The notes under the pieces: model-generated
Databases searched by the model: none
Told to the model about the DNA's origin: nothing
What the model saw: the letters and a program-made list of their open reading frames with translations, nothing else
Position numbers and translations under genes: made by a program
Shown: positions 1 to 10,228 of the stretch, one piece after another
How positions within the stretch are numbered: position 1 is the first letter of the stretch
Layout of the letters: every line of letters starts with the position of its first letter
From: Natrinema caseinilyticum
GTDB taxonomy: Archaea > Halobacteriota > Halobacteria > Halobacteriales > Natrialbaceae
Assembly: GCF_024227435.1 (NCBI RefSeq)
Contig: NZ_CP100445.1
Span: forward strand, 2,353,369-2,417,368
Length of the DNA stretch: 64,000 bases
Reading direction: 5' to 3'

Positions 1-1
1 A

Positions 2-628
2 ACCCCGCTGATCGTCGCCCGCGGCTATCTCGAACTCGCGGCGGAGACCGGCGACAGGGAACACTTCGCGGAGGTCGACGAGGCCCAGGAGCGGCTGCGA
101 GAGCTGGTCGATCGGGTCGTCTCGATCGCCCGACACGACGCCGTGGTCGTCGAGACCGAACCCGTCGCCATCCACGACGTCGCGCGCCGGGCCTGGGTCG
201 CGGTCGAAACCGGGGACGCGCGCCTCGTCACACGGTCGACCGAAAATCGGGTCCTCGAGGCCGACAAATCGCAGCTTCGGGAGCTGTTCGAACGGCTGTT
301 TCAGGCCGTCGTCGACGGAGACAGTTTCGACGACGAGCGGGACGGAACCGCTGGCTCGGGTGGCGCGACGGCGGTGGTCACCGTCGGCGCGACCGACGAC
401 GGATTCTACGTCGCTCGACGCGCCCCCGAAACCGCAGCCCTCGGTGGCGAGGGGGGACTCGAGACGGACCCCGTTCCGGGCCGACTGGCCGCGGCCGACG
501 GCACCGGCTTCGGACTCGGCAGCGTCGAACACATCGCCGACGCCCACGGCTGGAGCGTCGGCGTTGCAGAGGACGAGGGTCGGATCGCCTTCGCGTTTCG
601 GGGCGTCGACGCTCGCGACGTCGATTGA
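2..628 (+). CDS. Sensor histidine kinase, C-terminal part (partial)
   Basis: The frame is open from base 2, so the N-terminus lies outside the window. The first visible residues, TPLIVARGYLEL, are what normally follows the phospho-acceptor His of the H-box; the His itself is cut off. An N-box-like helix (LRELFERLFQAVVDGD) and a G2-type glycine box (GFGLGSVEHIADAHGWSV) near the end mark an HATPase_c domain. It would autophosphorylate and pass phosphate to a response regulator. The sensor part and partner are not visible. The stop at 626-628 is followed by a 240-bp gap with no gene. Confidence 0.85.
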   Translation, partial: TPLIVARGYLELAAETGDREHFAEVDEAQERLRELVDRVVSIARHDAVVVETEPVAIHDVARRAWVAVETGDARLVTRSTENRVLEADKSQLRELFERLFQAVVDGDSFDDERDGTAGSGGATAVVTVGATDDGFYVARRAPETAALGGEGGLETDPVPGRLAAADGTGFGLGSVEHIADAHGWSVGVAEDEGRIAFAFRGVDARDVD

Positions 629-868
629 CTCACCGAGTGGGCATCGTCCGTCGGTAGGATCGAGGTCCACGGTCAACCGACGCGTCCGGGAAGCCGTCGA
701 GCGAGCGGACCCCACGTGACGGTCGATCGGACCCACGTTCCGGTGGAGGAGGCTAGCCACGAGCACCGACCACCCATCACCGATGCGAGATCGTGGACGG
801 TCACCAAACATTTTTCTCGACATACCCGCTACTAGTGGATGTATAATAGCTGACAATTCGAGAGAATT
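629..868. other. Intergenic region with SDR promoter
   Basis: No convincing gene. A TATA-like box (TATAATAG, about 842-849) lies roughly 27 bp upstream of the next ATG at 869, which suggests a nearly leaderless transcript for the dehydrogenase. Confidence 0.5.
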
Positions 869-1627
869 ATGAACGGCATTCGAGACTCAGCGGTGATCGT
901 AACTGGAGCGAGTACCGGTATTGGCCAAGCGGCGGCACTGCGGTTCGCCGAAGAGGGCGCGAACGTCGTCGTGGCGGACGTCGACGTTCAGGACGGCGAA
1001 CAGACCGTCGAGGACATCCAGGATGCGGGAGGCGAGGCGACGTTCGTCGAGACGGACGTGAGTGAGCGAACGGACGTCGAGGCGATGGTCGAGGAAACCG
1101 TCGAGACGTACGGCGGGCTCGATTTCGCGGTCAACAACGCCGGCGTCGAGGGCGACACGCACCCGACGGCCGACCAGCCGATAGACAACTGGGAGCGCGT
1201 CATCGACATCAACCTCAAGGGTGTGTTCCTCGGGATCCGCGCTGAACTGCCCGCGATGCTCGAGGACGGTGGCGGCGCGATCGTCAACATCTCGTCGACC
1301 GCTGGCGAGGTCGGCTTTCGGGGAGGTAGTCCGTACGTCGCGAGCAAGCACGGCGTCATCGGGCTGACCAAGACGGCCGCCCTCGAATACGGCAACCAGG
1401 ACGTCCGGGTCAACGCCGTCTGTCCCGGGGTAATCCAGACACAGATGGTCGACCGGGCGGCCGAACGCGATCCCGAGATGATAGAGCAGATCAGCGCAGC
1501 GACGCCGCTGGGCCGCATCGGCCAGCCCGAAGAAATCGGCGACGCTGTGGTCTGGCTCTGTTCGGACGACGCCTCGTTCGTGACCGGCGAAGCGTTGGTC
1601 ATCGACGGCGGCTACGTGAGTCAGTAG
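869..1627 (+). CDS. Short-chain dehydrogenase/reductase (SDR), glucose 1-dehydrogenase-like
   Basis: A 252-aa classical SDR with a complete Rossmann fold. The cofactor motif TGASTGIG is at residues ~13-20 and an NNAG motif follows at ~90. The catalytic Ser lies in NISSTAG, and the Tyr/Lys pair in YVASK at ~155. The Asp at the end of the second strand (VVADVDV) suggests a preference for NAD(H). The C-terminus has the usual SDR ending (GEALVIDGGY). Its length is typical. It would oxidise or reduce an alcohol/ketone in the cytoplasm; the substrate cannot be told. The ATG at 869 fits the TATA box just upstream. Confidence 0.92.
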   Translation: MNGIRDSAVIVTGASTGIGQAAALRFAEEGANVVVADVDVQDGEQTVEDIQDAGGEATFVETDVSERTDVEAMVEETVETYGGLDFAVNNAGVEGDTHPTADQPIDNWERVIDINLKGVFLGIRAELPAMLEDGGGAIVNISSTAGEVGFRGGSPYVASKHGVIGLTKTAALEYGNQDVRVNAVCPGVIQTQMVDRAAERDPEMIEQISAATPLGRIGQPEEIGDAVVWLCSDDASFVTGEALVIDGGYVSQ

Positions 1628-1860
1628 GGCGTCGAGCCTGAACGAGGAACTCGACACCCGAACACGGGAGCAGCGACGCTACTCGGGGGCGAAGTCGATC
1701 GCGTCGCCGCAACACGGACTCGGCGAACCACGCCGATCGGTGCCGTTCGAACGGCCGGAATCGGTACGTCCGCTGTGACGGGTCTCCGTTCCGTCTCGCG
1801 TGCCGGACAATCGCTTGCGATCCGGTGTGTCGCACTCCGCCAGCAGAAACGCGGATTGCG

Positions 1861-4800
1861 CTATCCGTCCGCCTCGAGCGCCAGCGACGCCAGCATCGCC
1901 TCGAGTTGCAGGCGTTCGTTCGCGCCCTCGGTGATCCGGTAGTCGACCTCGCCGAGGCGTTCGAGCAGTCGGACCGTCGCCTGCTCGGGAATGTCGAATT
2001 CCCACGCTGAGCGGTGCAGTTGATCGATGACGTCGCCGCCGGCGAGGCCGCGGTCGGTCAACAGGTCCTCGAGGGCGGCGCGGGCGGCAGTGAAGTCGCC
2101 GCCGATCGCGTACTCCACCATCGCCTCGACCTCCTCGGGGCGTGCGGTGGCGGTGATCGCGAAGACTGTCGCTTCGTCGACCGTCTCGCCCATCACCGCG
2201 GCTGCCTGGAGGCCGTTGATCGCCTTTCGCATATCGCCGTCGGCCGCGTAGACCAGGGCGTCGACGCCGTCGTCGGTCACCTCGATCCCCTCCGTCTCGG
2301 CGATGTCTCGAATCTGCGCCTCGATCGCCTCCGCCGAGAGTTCGGTAAACCGGAAGACGGCACACCGCGACTGGATCGGGTCGATGATCTGGCTCGAGTA
2401 GTTACACGAGAGGATAAAACGGGTGTTGTTCGAGAACTGCTCCATCGTCCGGCGCAGGGCGGACTGGGCGTCGGAGGTGAGCGCGTCGGCCTCGTCGAGG
2501 AAGATGATGCGGTGGTCGTACCCGCCGAACGAAGAGCGCGCGAAGTCCTTGATCCGATCCCGAACGACGTCGATCCCGCGCTGGTCGGAGGCGTTCAACT
2601 CGAGGAAGTTCTCGCGCCAGTCGTCGCCGTAGACCTCGCGGGCGATGGCCTGCGCAGCGGTGGTGTTGTGCATCACCGTCGGGACGTCACCCGCGACGTA
2701 GTTTCGCGTCCCGGGAACCGTGAGATCGTAGACGCGGCGCTCGTCCTCCACGCGTGTTACGTTCGTTACGCGGTCGAAGTAGAGCGTGCCACGGGAAAGC
2801 CGATCGAGCACGACGAGTCGTTCGACGACCTCCATCGAACACATTTCGGCAGCCACATCGAGAACCCGATCGGCGACGGTCGCGAACCGCGGCAGCGACG
2901 CGAGGTCGTGACCGTTATTCTCGACGATATTTCTGACGTCCCTGCCGGATAACTCCGTCCCATCTGCGATTCGATTGTCCGAGACGCCGAGTGCGTCGAT
3001 CGCATCACGAAGCGATTCCTGGACCGATTTCGTCTCCGGCAGTTCCGTACGCGATTCGAGCGTGACGAGCAATTCACTCGCGCGGGTCGCGGTCGGGGAT
3101 CGTCGACCGTCGGAGTATTCGAGCAACCGGTCGGTCCGGATTCCGGTTGCCGCTTCGACCTCCTTTCGTGCCTCGAGTGGTTCCAATGCGCCACGCTGGT
3201 CGATCCACGCTGTTGGAACCGAACTCACCGATTGAATTTCGGATCGAACCCGCTCAATATCCCGCGTGACGCGCTGTGCTGCGTCGAGACGGTCGGATGC
3301 TGCCTCGATAACGCGTTCGATATCCTCGAGATAAGACACCCGACCGGGGTTGTCGGGATTCAGACTCTTCGTCATCAGCGGCTCTTTGGTCAGCGCGAGC
3401 GTTCGACAGAGGTCGTCGACGGCCGTCTGAGCGGGGATCGTGTCGTGATTCGGGTTCCCGGTTTGCTCCGTTGCAGAAGCGAGTCGACCGCGCTTGTGGT
3501 CGATGGTGAATCCGATGGCCTCCTCGAAGCGAGAGAGTGCCCACGATCCTGAGATGTACAGAACGTGATACTCTTTGGTCGTATTCGATCCGTTCGTCGC
3601 CGACTTTTCGACTCGCTTTCGCCGCGTCGGAATTCCGAACGTGGAGAGGAGATACGAACAGAGCGTTATCACTGTCTCGTCTTTCTGTGATAGCTCGATC
3701 GTTCCCTGTTCAGCGACGTACGCCTCTGAATCGAAGACAGCCTGCAGGAAGGCTGCGCGGACGTCCTTCGAGGCATGGACGAGGGAGGTACCGAGAGCCG
3801 AACCGGACGATTCACCGAAAACGTCGAAACAGGATTCGAGGAAGTGATGGAGCGACTTGGTTCGCAACTCGACGTACGGCACGCCTTTCTGTGTACCACG
3901 AGTCGTCTCGATACCGAACAATCGCCGTGCGATTTCCGCGAACGATTCACGGAGGGCATCGTCCGTGTTATAGAATTTGATTCGACCGTTTTCGATCCGT
4001 GCTTCACTAATTGCGAGACCGACGAAGCGCGCCAAATCCGGCGTGAGTTTCCAGGGTGGCGTGATCGGTCGGGACCGCTTGTTGTACGGCGTGACGTATT
4101 GAACGGACTCGACGTGGGATTGGAGTTCCGATTCCTCGACGTCGAGCGAACGTAGATATGCAAGTGAACAGGTCGTCGACGGCACCTCGAAATCGACCGA
4201 TGTCCTGCGTGCATACTCCGCGGCGGTATCGCGGGAAATCTCGTGCTCTGTTGCGATCTCGTCGATCGAATATCCTCGGCGAAGACAGCCGATCACTGTC
4301 TTCTTTTGCCCCACATAGTTCTCTTCGACCGGAACGTCGTATCGGCGGGCAAACGACTTCGAGACGGTGACGAACGTCCTATCGCCGTCCATCAACGAAA
4401 CCCACTCGAGCGACGGAGACGAATCGTCGTTTGATATCGGCGTTTTCAGGGGCCTGACGATACGCTCCCCGTCTGATATTGAGTCAGCCCGTCGCCACGT
4501 TAGTCCCGTTTCGTCCGCGACGAGGAGTTTGTGTTCCGGTGTGACTGTTATCTCGTTTCCGTCTCGGGTCTCGACCGAAACGAGACCGGCCGCGTCCCGA
4601 GAGTAGACGTGTGACGGGGTGACGTACTCGAACGAACCGTCATTGGCGTAGGTGAGTACTTTGAGGTCGTCATCCGGCGTGTCGAATCCGTCGACGTCGC
4701 CAACGACTGCTGATATCGGGGCGACCCCTTCGTTCGTCAGAACCGGCGTCTCTCCAGCAACACATTTCCCGGTACCGGCCGGCCCCGCGAACATGAGATG

Positions 4801-4953
4801 GGGGAGGTCGTCCTGCTCGACGTACCGCTGGAGTCGCGGAACGATGTTCTCGTGGCCCTTAATTTCGTCGAGCCGTTCCGGACGGTACTTCTCGATCCAG
4901 ACCTCGGTCCTGCCGGGGGTCGATTCCGCCGCCTCGGCGTCGGCCTCGCTCAT
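1861..4953 (-). CDS. rfcS: Replication factor C small subunit with an intein in Walker A
   Basis: The clamp loader small subunit opens the sliding clamp PCNA and loads it on primed DNA. The reading frame encodes 1030 aa, but about 700 of these are an intein (separate entry), leaving a 330-aa host protein of normal RfcS length. The host protein starts [14 protein letters not shown] and has the RFC box [17 protein letters not shown]. Walker A (GPAGTGK/TT) is split by the intein. Walker B is FLDEADAL, followed by the SRC motif (QSRCAVFRF). The chosen ATG (4951-4953) immediately precedes the conserved N-terminus; longer upstream frames are not RFC-like. It is divergent from the membrane protein at 5163 across ~210 bp. 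Confidence 0.96.
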   Translation of the reverse strand: MSEADAEAAESTPGRTEVWIEKYRPERLDEIKGHENIVPRLQRYVEQDDLPHLMFAGPAGTGKCVAGETPVLTNEGVAPISAVVGDVDGFDTPDDDLKVLTYANDGSFEYVTPSHVYSRDAAGLVSVETRDGNEITVTPEHKLLVADETGLTWRRADSISDGERIVRPLKTPISNDDSSPSLEWVSLMDGDRTFVTVSKSFARRYDVPVEENYVGQKKTVIGCLRRGYSIDEIATEHEISRDTAAEYARRTSVDFEVPSTTCSLAYLRSLDVEESELQSHVESVQYVTPYNKRSRPITPPWKLTPDLARFVGLAISEARIENGRIKFYNTDDALRESFAEIARRLFGIETTRGTQKGVPYVELRTKSLHHFLESCFDVFGESSGSALGTSLVHASKDVRAAFLQAVFDSEAYVAEQGTIELSQKDETVITLCSYLLSTFGIPTRRKRVEKSATNGSNTTKEYHVLYISGSWALSRFEEAIGFTIDHKRGRLASATEQTGNPNHDTIPAQTAVDDLCRTLALTKEPLMTKSLNPDNPGRVSYLEDIERVIEAASDRLDAAQRVTRDIERVRSEIQSVSSVPTAWIDQRGALEPLEARKEVEAATGIRTDRLLEYSDGRRSPTATRASELLVTLESRTELPETKSVQESLRDAIDALGVSDNRIADGTELSGRDVRNIVENNGHDLASLPRFATVADRVLDVAAEMCSMEVVERLVVLDRLSRGTLYFDRVTNVTRVEDERRVYDLTVPGTRNYVAGDVPTVMHNTTAAQAIAREVYGDDWRENFLELNASDQRGIDVVRDRIKDFARSSFGGYDHRIIFLDEADALTSDAQSALRRTMEQFSNNTRFILSCNYSSQIIDPIQSRCAVFRFTELSAEAIEAQIRDIAETEGIEVTDDGVDALVYAADGDMRKAINGLQAAAVMGETVDEATVFAITATARPEEVEAMVEYAIGGDFTAARAALEDLLTDRGLAGGDVIDQLHRSAWEFDIPEQATVRLLERLGEVDYRITEGANERLQLEAMLASLALEADG
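2665..4764 (-). mobile_element. RfcS intein with LAGLIDADG homing endonuclease domain
   Basis: A 700-residue in-frame intein runs from Cys1 ([13 protein letters not shown]) to His-Asn (VPTVMHN), followed by Thr as the +1 extein residue. It sits after the Lys of Walker A, so unspliced RFC cannot bind ATP. Splicing block B is visible as VTPEHKLLV at ~74. The endonuclease part has two LAGLIDADG-like helices at ~246-255 (FVGLAISEA) and ~339-348 ([10 protein letters not shown]). The first lacks the usual Asp, so nuclease activity is uncertain. A helix-turn-helix-like segment lies at ~164-190. The splicing residues all look intact. Confidence 0.95.
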
Positions 4954-5162
4954 ACCGTCACCAGACCGGGACGAAAGATAAATCGCCCGAAGGCCGGTCT
5001 CGGTTCGGACGTCGCCGTCGACCGGGGGAGTGTCGGGCGATCCCGACCGCACGGTCTCCGCCGCACCGGCGAGTACGGACCCGATCGAAATCGATCGGTG
5101 ACCGACACGGTTCCTGATATATGCATTACACGTTTTTCTGCGTGCTCGTGGAAGGACGACGC

Positions 5163-6251
5163 ATGGACGGGGAGAATCACCGATCACGACTCGTCGTTGC
5201 GATGCTCGTCGTGATTATCGCGTTCGGTATCGGTCCCATGACGGCCGCCGCCCAGCCCGACCCACAGGCGGGCGGCACGGTCGTCGTCGAGGAAGGGGAG
5301 TCGGTCGACGAACTCGAGTCGTTCGCCGGAACGGTGATCGTTCGCGGAACGGTCACCGGGGACGTCAGCGCCCTCGCGGGCGACGTGACGATTACCGATA
5401 CCGGGTCGGTCGAGGGCGGCCTTGAGGTGGCTGCCGGGAGCGTGACGATCGCGGGAACCGTCGACGACGACGTCGAGATCGCAGCGGGAAGCGTGACGGT
5501 TACCGAAAATGGCACCGTCAACGGCACGTTCATGGTCGGCGCGGGCAACGTGATCGTCGACGGGACGCTCGGGGACGACGCAGAGATCGGCGCCGAAACG
5601 ATCCGCCTCGGCGAGACGGCGTCCATCGACGGCGACCTTCGCTACGACGGTGATCTCGAGGGGAACACCGATGCGGTCGCTGGTTCGGTCGAGGAAGATT
5701 CCTCGCTCGGCATCGACGCTGCACCGACGGTGCAGCCGTTCGCGACGTGGATCGTCGCGGTCTACACGCTCGTGGTGAACCTGCTTCTCGGTGCCGTGTT
5801 GCTCGCGTTGTTCCCGCGGTTCTCCGATAGCGTCGCCACGAGCGTCGCGACGGGACCGATCCGCTCCGGGCTCATCGGACTCGGCGTCTTCGTCGGCATT
5901 CCCGTCCTTCTGATCGCGCTCGCGATCACTATCGTCGGTATCCCCCTCTCGATCGTCGGCGCCATCGCGTTCTCCTTCCTGCTCTGGATCGCCACCGTAT
6001 ACGGCTGGTACGCCATCGCCGCTGCCGTTCTGTCCGCGCTCGGTATCGGAAATCGCTGGCTCGCGCTCGTCGTCGGGTTGGTCGTCGGCGCGGCGATCAC
6101 CAGAGTCCCCATCGTCGGCGGCCTCATCACCTTCCTCGTCCTTCTGCTCGGACTCGGGGCCATCGCTCGCGGGCTGTACGGCCACCGGCGGAACGTCAGA
6201 GAGCGAGGGCAGCGAGTCGGACCGAGCACCGACGAACCGACCACGGACTGA
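5163..6251 (+). CDS. Bactofilin-like polymer-forming membrane protein
   Basis: A 362-aa protein with an N-terminal signal/TM segment ([15 protein letters not shown]). A run of short beta-helix repeats follows ([16 protein letters not shown] and variants, ~40-170), like polymer-forming bactofilin domains. Four or so hydrophobic segments follow (~195-335), then a short basic tail. The repeats probably face outside and the C-terminal part anchors the protein. The ATG at 5163 is preferred over 5121: a TATA-like box lies at ~5115-5121 and a GGA-containing Shine-Dalgarno-like stretch lies just upstream. The function is unknown; it may be structural at the cell surface. Confidence 0.75.
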   Translation: MDGENHRSRLVVAMLVVIIAFGIGPMTAAAQPDPQAGGTVVVEEGESVDELESFAGTVIVRGTVTGDVSALAGDVTITDTGSVEGGLEVAAGSVTIAGTVDDDVEIAAGSVTVTENGTVNGTFMVGAGNVIVDGTLGDDAEIGAETIRLGETASIDGDLRYDGDLEGNTDAVAGSVEEDSSLGIDAAPTVQPFATWIVAVYTLVVNLLLGAVLLALFPRFSDSVATSVATGPIRSGLIGLGVFVGIPVLLIALAITIVGIPLSIVGAIAFSFLLWIATVYGWYAIAAAVLSALGIGNRWLALVVGLVVGAAITRVPIVGGLITFLVLLLGLGAIARGLYGHRRNVRERGQRVGPSTDEPTTD

Positions 6252-6316
6252 CCGACCGACACGTGAATCGACCACGGAACGACGCGCTCAAGGCCGTCCC
6301 ACCGTAACTGGCGCGC

Positions 6317-6580
6317 ATGCGCGTCACCGTCGACGTCAAGGGCGAGGACACCTACGAAATCGATCTCGCGGCGGTGGCGGATCCTGCCGACGCCACGACC
6401 GCCGGGAACGCGGAGCCGACCGACACGACGCCGACCTACGCGGACCTGCTCCGCGAAGTCGACTTGAGTCCGCACGAGGTGAGCGTCATCGTCGACGGTC
6501 GGCCGGTTCCCGAAGATCAGCCGGTCGAGAGCGATCACGTGACGGTGTTGCGGCTCATCAAGGGCGGATGCGGTCGGTGA
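6317..6580 (+). CDS. samp2: SAMP2-type ubiquitin-like small archaeal modifier with a C-terminal extension
   Basis: An 87-aa beta-grasp protein. The block TYADLLREVDLSPHEVSV, then VDGRPVPEDQPVES, then VTVLRLIKGG is the signature of SAMP2 (ThiS/MoaD fold). SAMP2 is adenylated by UbaA, then conjugated to lysines or used as a sulfur carrier in tRNA thiolation. The protein does not stop after the diglycine: three residues (CGR) follow before TGA. The base after GGC GGA is TGC where TGA would restore the canonical end. A ~20-residue acidic insert (~14-35) is also present. Unless processed, the diglycine would not be exposed. Confidence 0.88.
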   Translation: MRVTVDVKGEDTYEIDLAAVADPADATTAGNAEPTDTTPTYADLLREVDLSPHEVSVIVDGRPVPEDQPVESDHVTVLRLIKGGCGR

Positions 6581-6637
6581 CTCGTTCGATCCGAAACCGA
6601 CACGTCGATGGCCCACCTCGGTCGACGCGTCCGACGA

Positions 6638-7069
6638 ATGTTCGTCCGTACAGCGACTCCCGACGACGCACTCGAGATCCGTCGAATCCTCGACGCGGCC
6701 ATGCTCGAACCCGGGAACGTCGAACATCGAATCGACGCCGGCGATGTCCTGGTGGCGGGTGATCGCCGAGGGGGAACGAGCACGAACGAGCTCGGTGTCA
6801 CCGGGAGCGAGCGGATTCTGGGCACGATCGTTCTCGAGCCTCGCGAATCGAGCCCCGGTGCCCACGTCGGCGCAATCGGCGTCCGCCGTCGCCATCGGGG
6901 ACGCGGGATCGGCCAGGCACTGATCGAACGAGCGCTCGAACTCGAGGGACGACTCACGGCCAGATTCGACGACGACGTGCGCCCGTTCTACGAACGGCTC
7001 GGCTTTTCGATCGAACCGATCGACGAGCACCGCAACCGGGGTGTCGCGGTGACGGCAGATCGCGCCTGA
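6638..7069 (+). CDS. GNAT-family N-acetyltransferase
   Basis: A 143-aa GNAT protein. It starts MFVRTATPDDALEIRRILD and has the acetyl-CoA binding motif A RRRHRGRGIGQALIERAL (R/Q-x-x-G-x-G/A). It ends with the typical FYERLGF strand. An upstream in-frame ATG at 6608 would add ten Arg-rich residues; the internal ATG matches the family start. The protein would transfer acetyl from acetyl-CoA to an unknown amine. It lies 57 bp after the SAMP2 gene on the same strand and may be co-transcribed. Confidence 0.85.
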   Translation: MFVRTATPDDALEIRRILDAAMLEPGNVEHRIDAGDVLVAGDRRGGTSTNELGVTGSERILGTIVLEPRESSPGAHVGAIGVRRRHRGRGIGQALIERALELEGRLTARFDDDVRPFYERLGFSIEPIDEHRNRGVAVTADRA

Positions 7070-7168
7070 TCGGCACCGTCGCGACGTGCGAGGCAACGAC
7101 CGCGACACCTCGAAACCCGTCTCCTGCCGGCGCAGCTTTATCCGACAGAACGTGGTAGCACCCTGCGC

Positions 7169-7543
7169 ATGGCGCTCCAACGGATGCTCAGCGGCGATCC
7201 GTCGAAGAGTTCGAAGGTCTATCTCGCGATCGGTGCCCTCTCGCTCGCGAAGGCAATCGCAGTTCGAAAGGACCGAGAGCGGTTCCGGCGCGAACTGCTC
7301 GACGCAGGCCTGTTCCTCGGTGCTGGACTGGCCCTCCGCCGATTTAGCCGGATCAAAACCGAAAAACGGCAGGAACTCGAGTCACAGCTCCCGGAGTGGG
7401 CGGTCGACGCGCTCAGGTCCGAAACCGCTTCTCGAGGAGTCCGAACGATCGCCAAGCAGCGACTCCGCAGCCGATCCGAAACGAAAGCACAACCGGAACC
7501 GACGTTCCGGGACCGCGCTCGCACCGTTCTGGCGAGGTTGTAA
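7169..7543 (+). CDS. Conserved haloarchaeal hypothetical protein
   Basis: A 124-aa protein of unknown function. The N-terminal third is mildly hydrophobic (VYLAIGALSLAKAIAV and AGLFLGAGLALRRFS), hinting at weak membrane association. The C-terminal half is charged and helical. A TATA-like TTTATCC at ~7137 fits the ATG at 7169. No catalytic motif is seen. Confidence 0.6.
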   Translation: MALQRMLSGDPSKSSKVYLAIGALSLAKAIAVRKDRERFRRELLDAGLFLGAGLALRRFSRIKTEKRQELESQLPEWAVDALRSETASRGVRTIAKQRLRSRSETKAQPEPTFRDRARTVLARL

Positions 7544-7644
7544 CTGACACAGCGGCGGTCACGGAAGCGCCGCGAGATCGAGTCCCGCGATCCGCGGGGC
7601 CGATCACGGTTTCGCGACGAATTCTCGCCGCGAGCGGGAGCCGC

Positions 7645-8202
7645 TCAGCGGTGCGTCTCGGCCGGTGCCGACTCGGTCCACTGGAACTCGGCCGCGTCGT
7701 CCGTCGAGTCGCCGGTTCCGAAGGTATCGTTGGAGACGCGAGTCGCGGTCGGGTCGGGGCCGACAAGTGATAGCGTTTCGGCCGATTTGCGTTCGGTCGC
7801 CGCCGCGTCCGCGACCGAATCGGTAGTCTCCGGACCGGAATCCGCCGTATGCTCGTCGGTTTCCGACCGGACCGCGACGCTCGGTTCGGAAACGAAGACG
7901 GAGTCGAACTGGTCGGCGGGATCGTCGGCACGGGGCGTGGAATTCGACGTCCCTCCGCCAGTCGATGGGCCATCTCTCCGTCCGTTCGCATCCCTCGAGG
8001 GAGCCGCGATCACCTGAAGCCTGGCGAACAACGTCTCCGCGGTCTCGTCGTCGGCGTCGATTACTGGATCGGTCGTCGCCTCGTGCTCGCCGGCGCTCTC
8101 GATGAGTTCCTCCGGTGTCTCCACGTCGTAGGCGTCGAGGATCGCGTCCGGGTCGGCTTCGACCGTCTCGAGTACTTCCGTCACTGTCGAATCGGTGCTC
8201 AT
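7645..8202 (-). CDS. Conserved haloarchaeal hypothetical protein, acidic
   Basis: A 185-aa acidic protein. A short conserved N-terminal helix region (MSTDSTVTEVLETVEADPD, then a DAYDVETPEELIE segment) is followed by a long low-complexity Asp/Ser/Thr tail. The ATG at 8202 is chosen because the 32 residues upstream look like intergenic translation. No enzyme motif is seen. It lies downstream of lysC on the same strand, with a 188-bp gap. Confidence 0.55.
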   Translation of the reverse strand: MSTDSTVTEVLETVEADPDAILDAYDVETPEELIESAGEHEATTDPVIDADDETAETLFARLQVIAAPSRDANGRRDGPSTGGGTSNSTPRADDPADQFDSVFVSEPSVAVRSETDEHTADSGPETTDSVADAAATERKSAETLSLVGPDPTATRVSNDTFGTGDSTDDAAEFQWTESAPAETHR

Positions 8203-8390
8203 AGCACCGTTTCCACCGCTTTCCCCCTTCGTTACGCTGGGGCTACCGGAGCGGTGCTCGTCGGATACGCTCGAGACCGAGAGTTTCGCAGAATGCAACT
8301 AATCAGCGAGGGAGGTGCCCGCACCGGGTTTGTGGAAGTGGCGGAATCGAGCGCGGACCCGACGACCAGTCGGGCTCGAACCGCCGCGTG

Positions 8391-9569
8391 CTAGAACAGA
8401 TCCTGGGTCAACTCGAGCGTTTGCTCGCGGTCGTCCCAGTTGACGAAGAGCGCGACGCTCGTGGCGCTCGTGATGATGTCCTGTAAGTGGATTCGGGCCT
8501 CCGCGAGAGGGTTGACGATCTCGCTGATGATCCCCGGCTGATTGGGGAGTTCGCCGCCGGTGACCCGGACGACGGCGATCGGCGAGTCGACGGTGACGCT
8601 CGAGAGTTCGTCGCGAGCGATGACCTCGCGATGGAGAATGTTTTCGGCGCGTTCGGCCTCCTCTTCGTCGATGTAGAACGTGATAGTGTCCATCCCGCTG
8701 GCGACGGCGTCGATGTTGACGTCGCTCTCGGCCAACGCTTCGGAGAGGTGGTTGAAGATACCCGGCTGGTTGCGAATCGCACGGCCGGCGACCGTCAGGC
8801 AGGCGAGCGGCCGCTCGCGCAGATCGACGAGGTTCCTGAATTCGCCTTCGATGCTCGTGCCTCCGGAGAGGAGATCCCCGTGCTGGTAGTGGACGACGCG
8901 AACGTCGAGCTTCCCGTCTTTGTACGACAGCGCCGAGGGTGCGACGACCTCGGCCCCGCGAAACGAGAGGTTCCGGAGTTCGTCGACTGAAATCTCGCCG
9001 ACGTTGCGAGCGCCTTCGACGACGTGGGGGTCGCCGGTCATGACTCCCTCGACGTCGGTCACGATGACGACCTCGTCGGCGTCCATGTACTTGCCCATCA
9101 TGACCGCCGTCGTGTCGCTGCCGCCACGACCGAGCGTCGTAATCGACCCGTCCGGTCCTTCCGCCAGGAATCCGGTGATGACGGGCACGGTCTCGTCGAG
9201 TTCTGCGGCGACGTTGCCCGCGCGTTTCTGCGTCTCCTCGACGTTAACCTCGCCATACTCGTCGGTGACGACCGGCCAGTCCTCGCTTCCCGGCTCGAAA
9301 AACGTCGCGTCGATATCACGAGCCGAGAGCGCCGCCTTCAGCATGCGAACCGACGTTCGCTCGCCCATGCTGACGATCTGGGCTCGGTCGGCTTCGTCAG
9401 TCTCGAACGTGATTTCGTCGAGCAGTTCGTCGGTCGTCGACCCCATGGCGCTGGCGACGACGGCGATCTCGTGTCCGTCCTCGACGGCGGCGGCGATCGA
9501 GTCCGCGGCGCGGTTGATCCGGTCGCCGCTACCGAGGCTCGTCCCGCCGAACTTCGCTACGACGCGCAT
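8391..9569 (-). CDS. lysC: Aspartate kinase
   Basis: A 392-aa enzyme phosphorylating L-aspartate, the first step towards Lys, Met, Thr and Ile. The N-terminal amino-acid kinase domain begins MRVVAKFGGTSLGSGDRI. It contains the nucleotide-binding LGRGGSDTTA motif at ~145 and VTDVEGVMTGDP at ~175. Two C-terminal ACT domains follow (~265-392; ITFYIDEEEAE, VRVTGGELPNQPGI), consistent with feedback regulation by an amino acid. Length and start are normal. Confidence 0.95.
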   Translation of the reverse strand: MRVVAKFGGTSLGSGDRINRAADSIAAAVEDGHEIAVVASAMGSTTDELLDEITFETDEADRAQIVSMGERTSVRMLKAALSARDIDATFFEPGSEDWPVVTDEYGEVNVEETQKRAGNVAAELDETVPVITGFLAEGPDGSITTLGRGGSDTTAVMMGKYMDADEVVIVTDVEGVMTGDPHVVEGARNVGEISVDELRNLSFRGAEVVAPSALSYKDGKLDVRVVHYQHGDLLSGGTSIEGEFRNLVDLRERPLACLTVAGRAIRNQPGIFNHLSEALAESDVNIDAVASGMDTITFYIDEEEAERAENILHREVIARDELSSVTVDSPIAVVRVTGGELPNQPGIISEIVNPLAEARIHLQDIITSATSVALFVNWDDREQTLELTQDLF

Positions 9570-9790
9570 ACTACCACCTCACAGGAGGCTCGCGTTGCGA
9601 TCGAGTGGCTCATACTCGGTCCGTTACCAGAGCGGGCAGATAACTGTGTCCCATCGTCCGCATTTTTAGTCGGCCGTTCACCGGCCGTGAGACGGCTCGC
9701 GAACGTGTCGAAAGCCGAGATACAGACAGCCGGGGTCGGACCCCACTCGCGACCGGGATTTATTGTCGTGCGCAGCATTACCACACATCG

Positions 9791-10228
9791 ATGAACGTAC
9801 GGGATGCACTCGAGGCCGACGCCGACGCACTCGCGTCGATCGCGGACTCCCCGACGGACGTGATGCGAAATCTCGTCCACGACCGAACTGTGCGCGTCGC
9901 CGAGGACGGGAGCCACGATCCGAACGCGGACGTGTCGGACTCGCAGTACGACGGCTCAGATCCGGAGGACTTGCTCGGATTCATTAGCTTCGACGCGCGC
10001 GAGGACACCGTTCACGTCACCCAACTCGACGGGACGAGCGAGGCCTGCAAGCGGTTGCTCGCCGAACCGGTTCGATTCGCCGAGCGCGAATCGATGGCCG
10101 TCGAACTGCTCGTCTCACAGGACGCCGATTCCATCGAGGCGGCTGCCGAGGAACTCGGGTTTCGGCGTCGCGGCCGCGGGCCGCAGTTCGATGGGTCCCC
10201 GACGGTACGGTTTCGACTCGAGCCCTAA
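9791..10228 (+). CDS. GNAT-like acetyltransferase, divergent
   Basis: A 145-aa protein starting MNVRDALEADADALASIADSP, a typical GNAT helix 1. It has a beta-strand block (LLGFISFDAREDTVHVTQL) and ends EELGFRRRGRGPQFDGSP. The acetyl-CoA loop R-x-x-G-x-G is not recognisable, so it may be a non-catalytic or divergent GNAT. The last 24 bp of coding sequence are repeated just beyond the stop (10237-10260). Confidence 0.65.
   Translation: MNVRDALEADADALASIADSPTDVMRNLVHDRTVRVAEDGSHDPNADVSDSQYDGSDPEDLLGFISFDAREDTVHVTQLDGTSEACKRLLAEPVRFAERESMAVELLVSQDADSIEAAAEELGFRRRGRGPQFDGSPTVRFRLEP

Noticed and set aside
1628-1860. Small gene between the SDR and rfcS
   Set aside because: Frames on both strands are Arg-rich shadows without promoter or conserved pattern.
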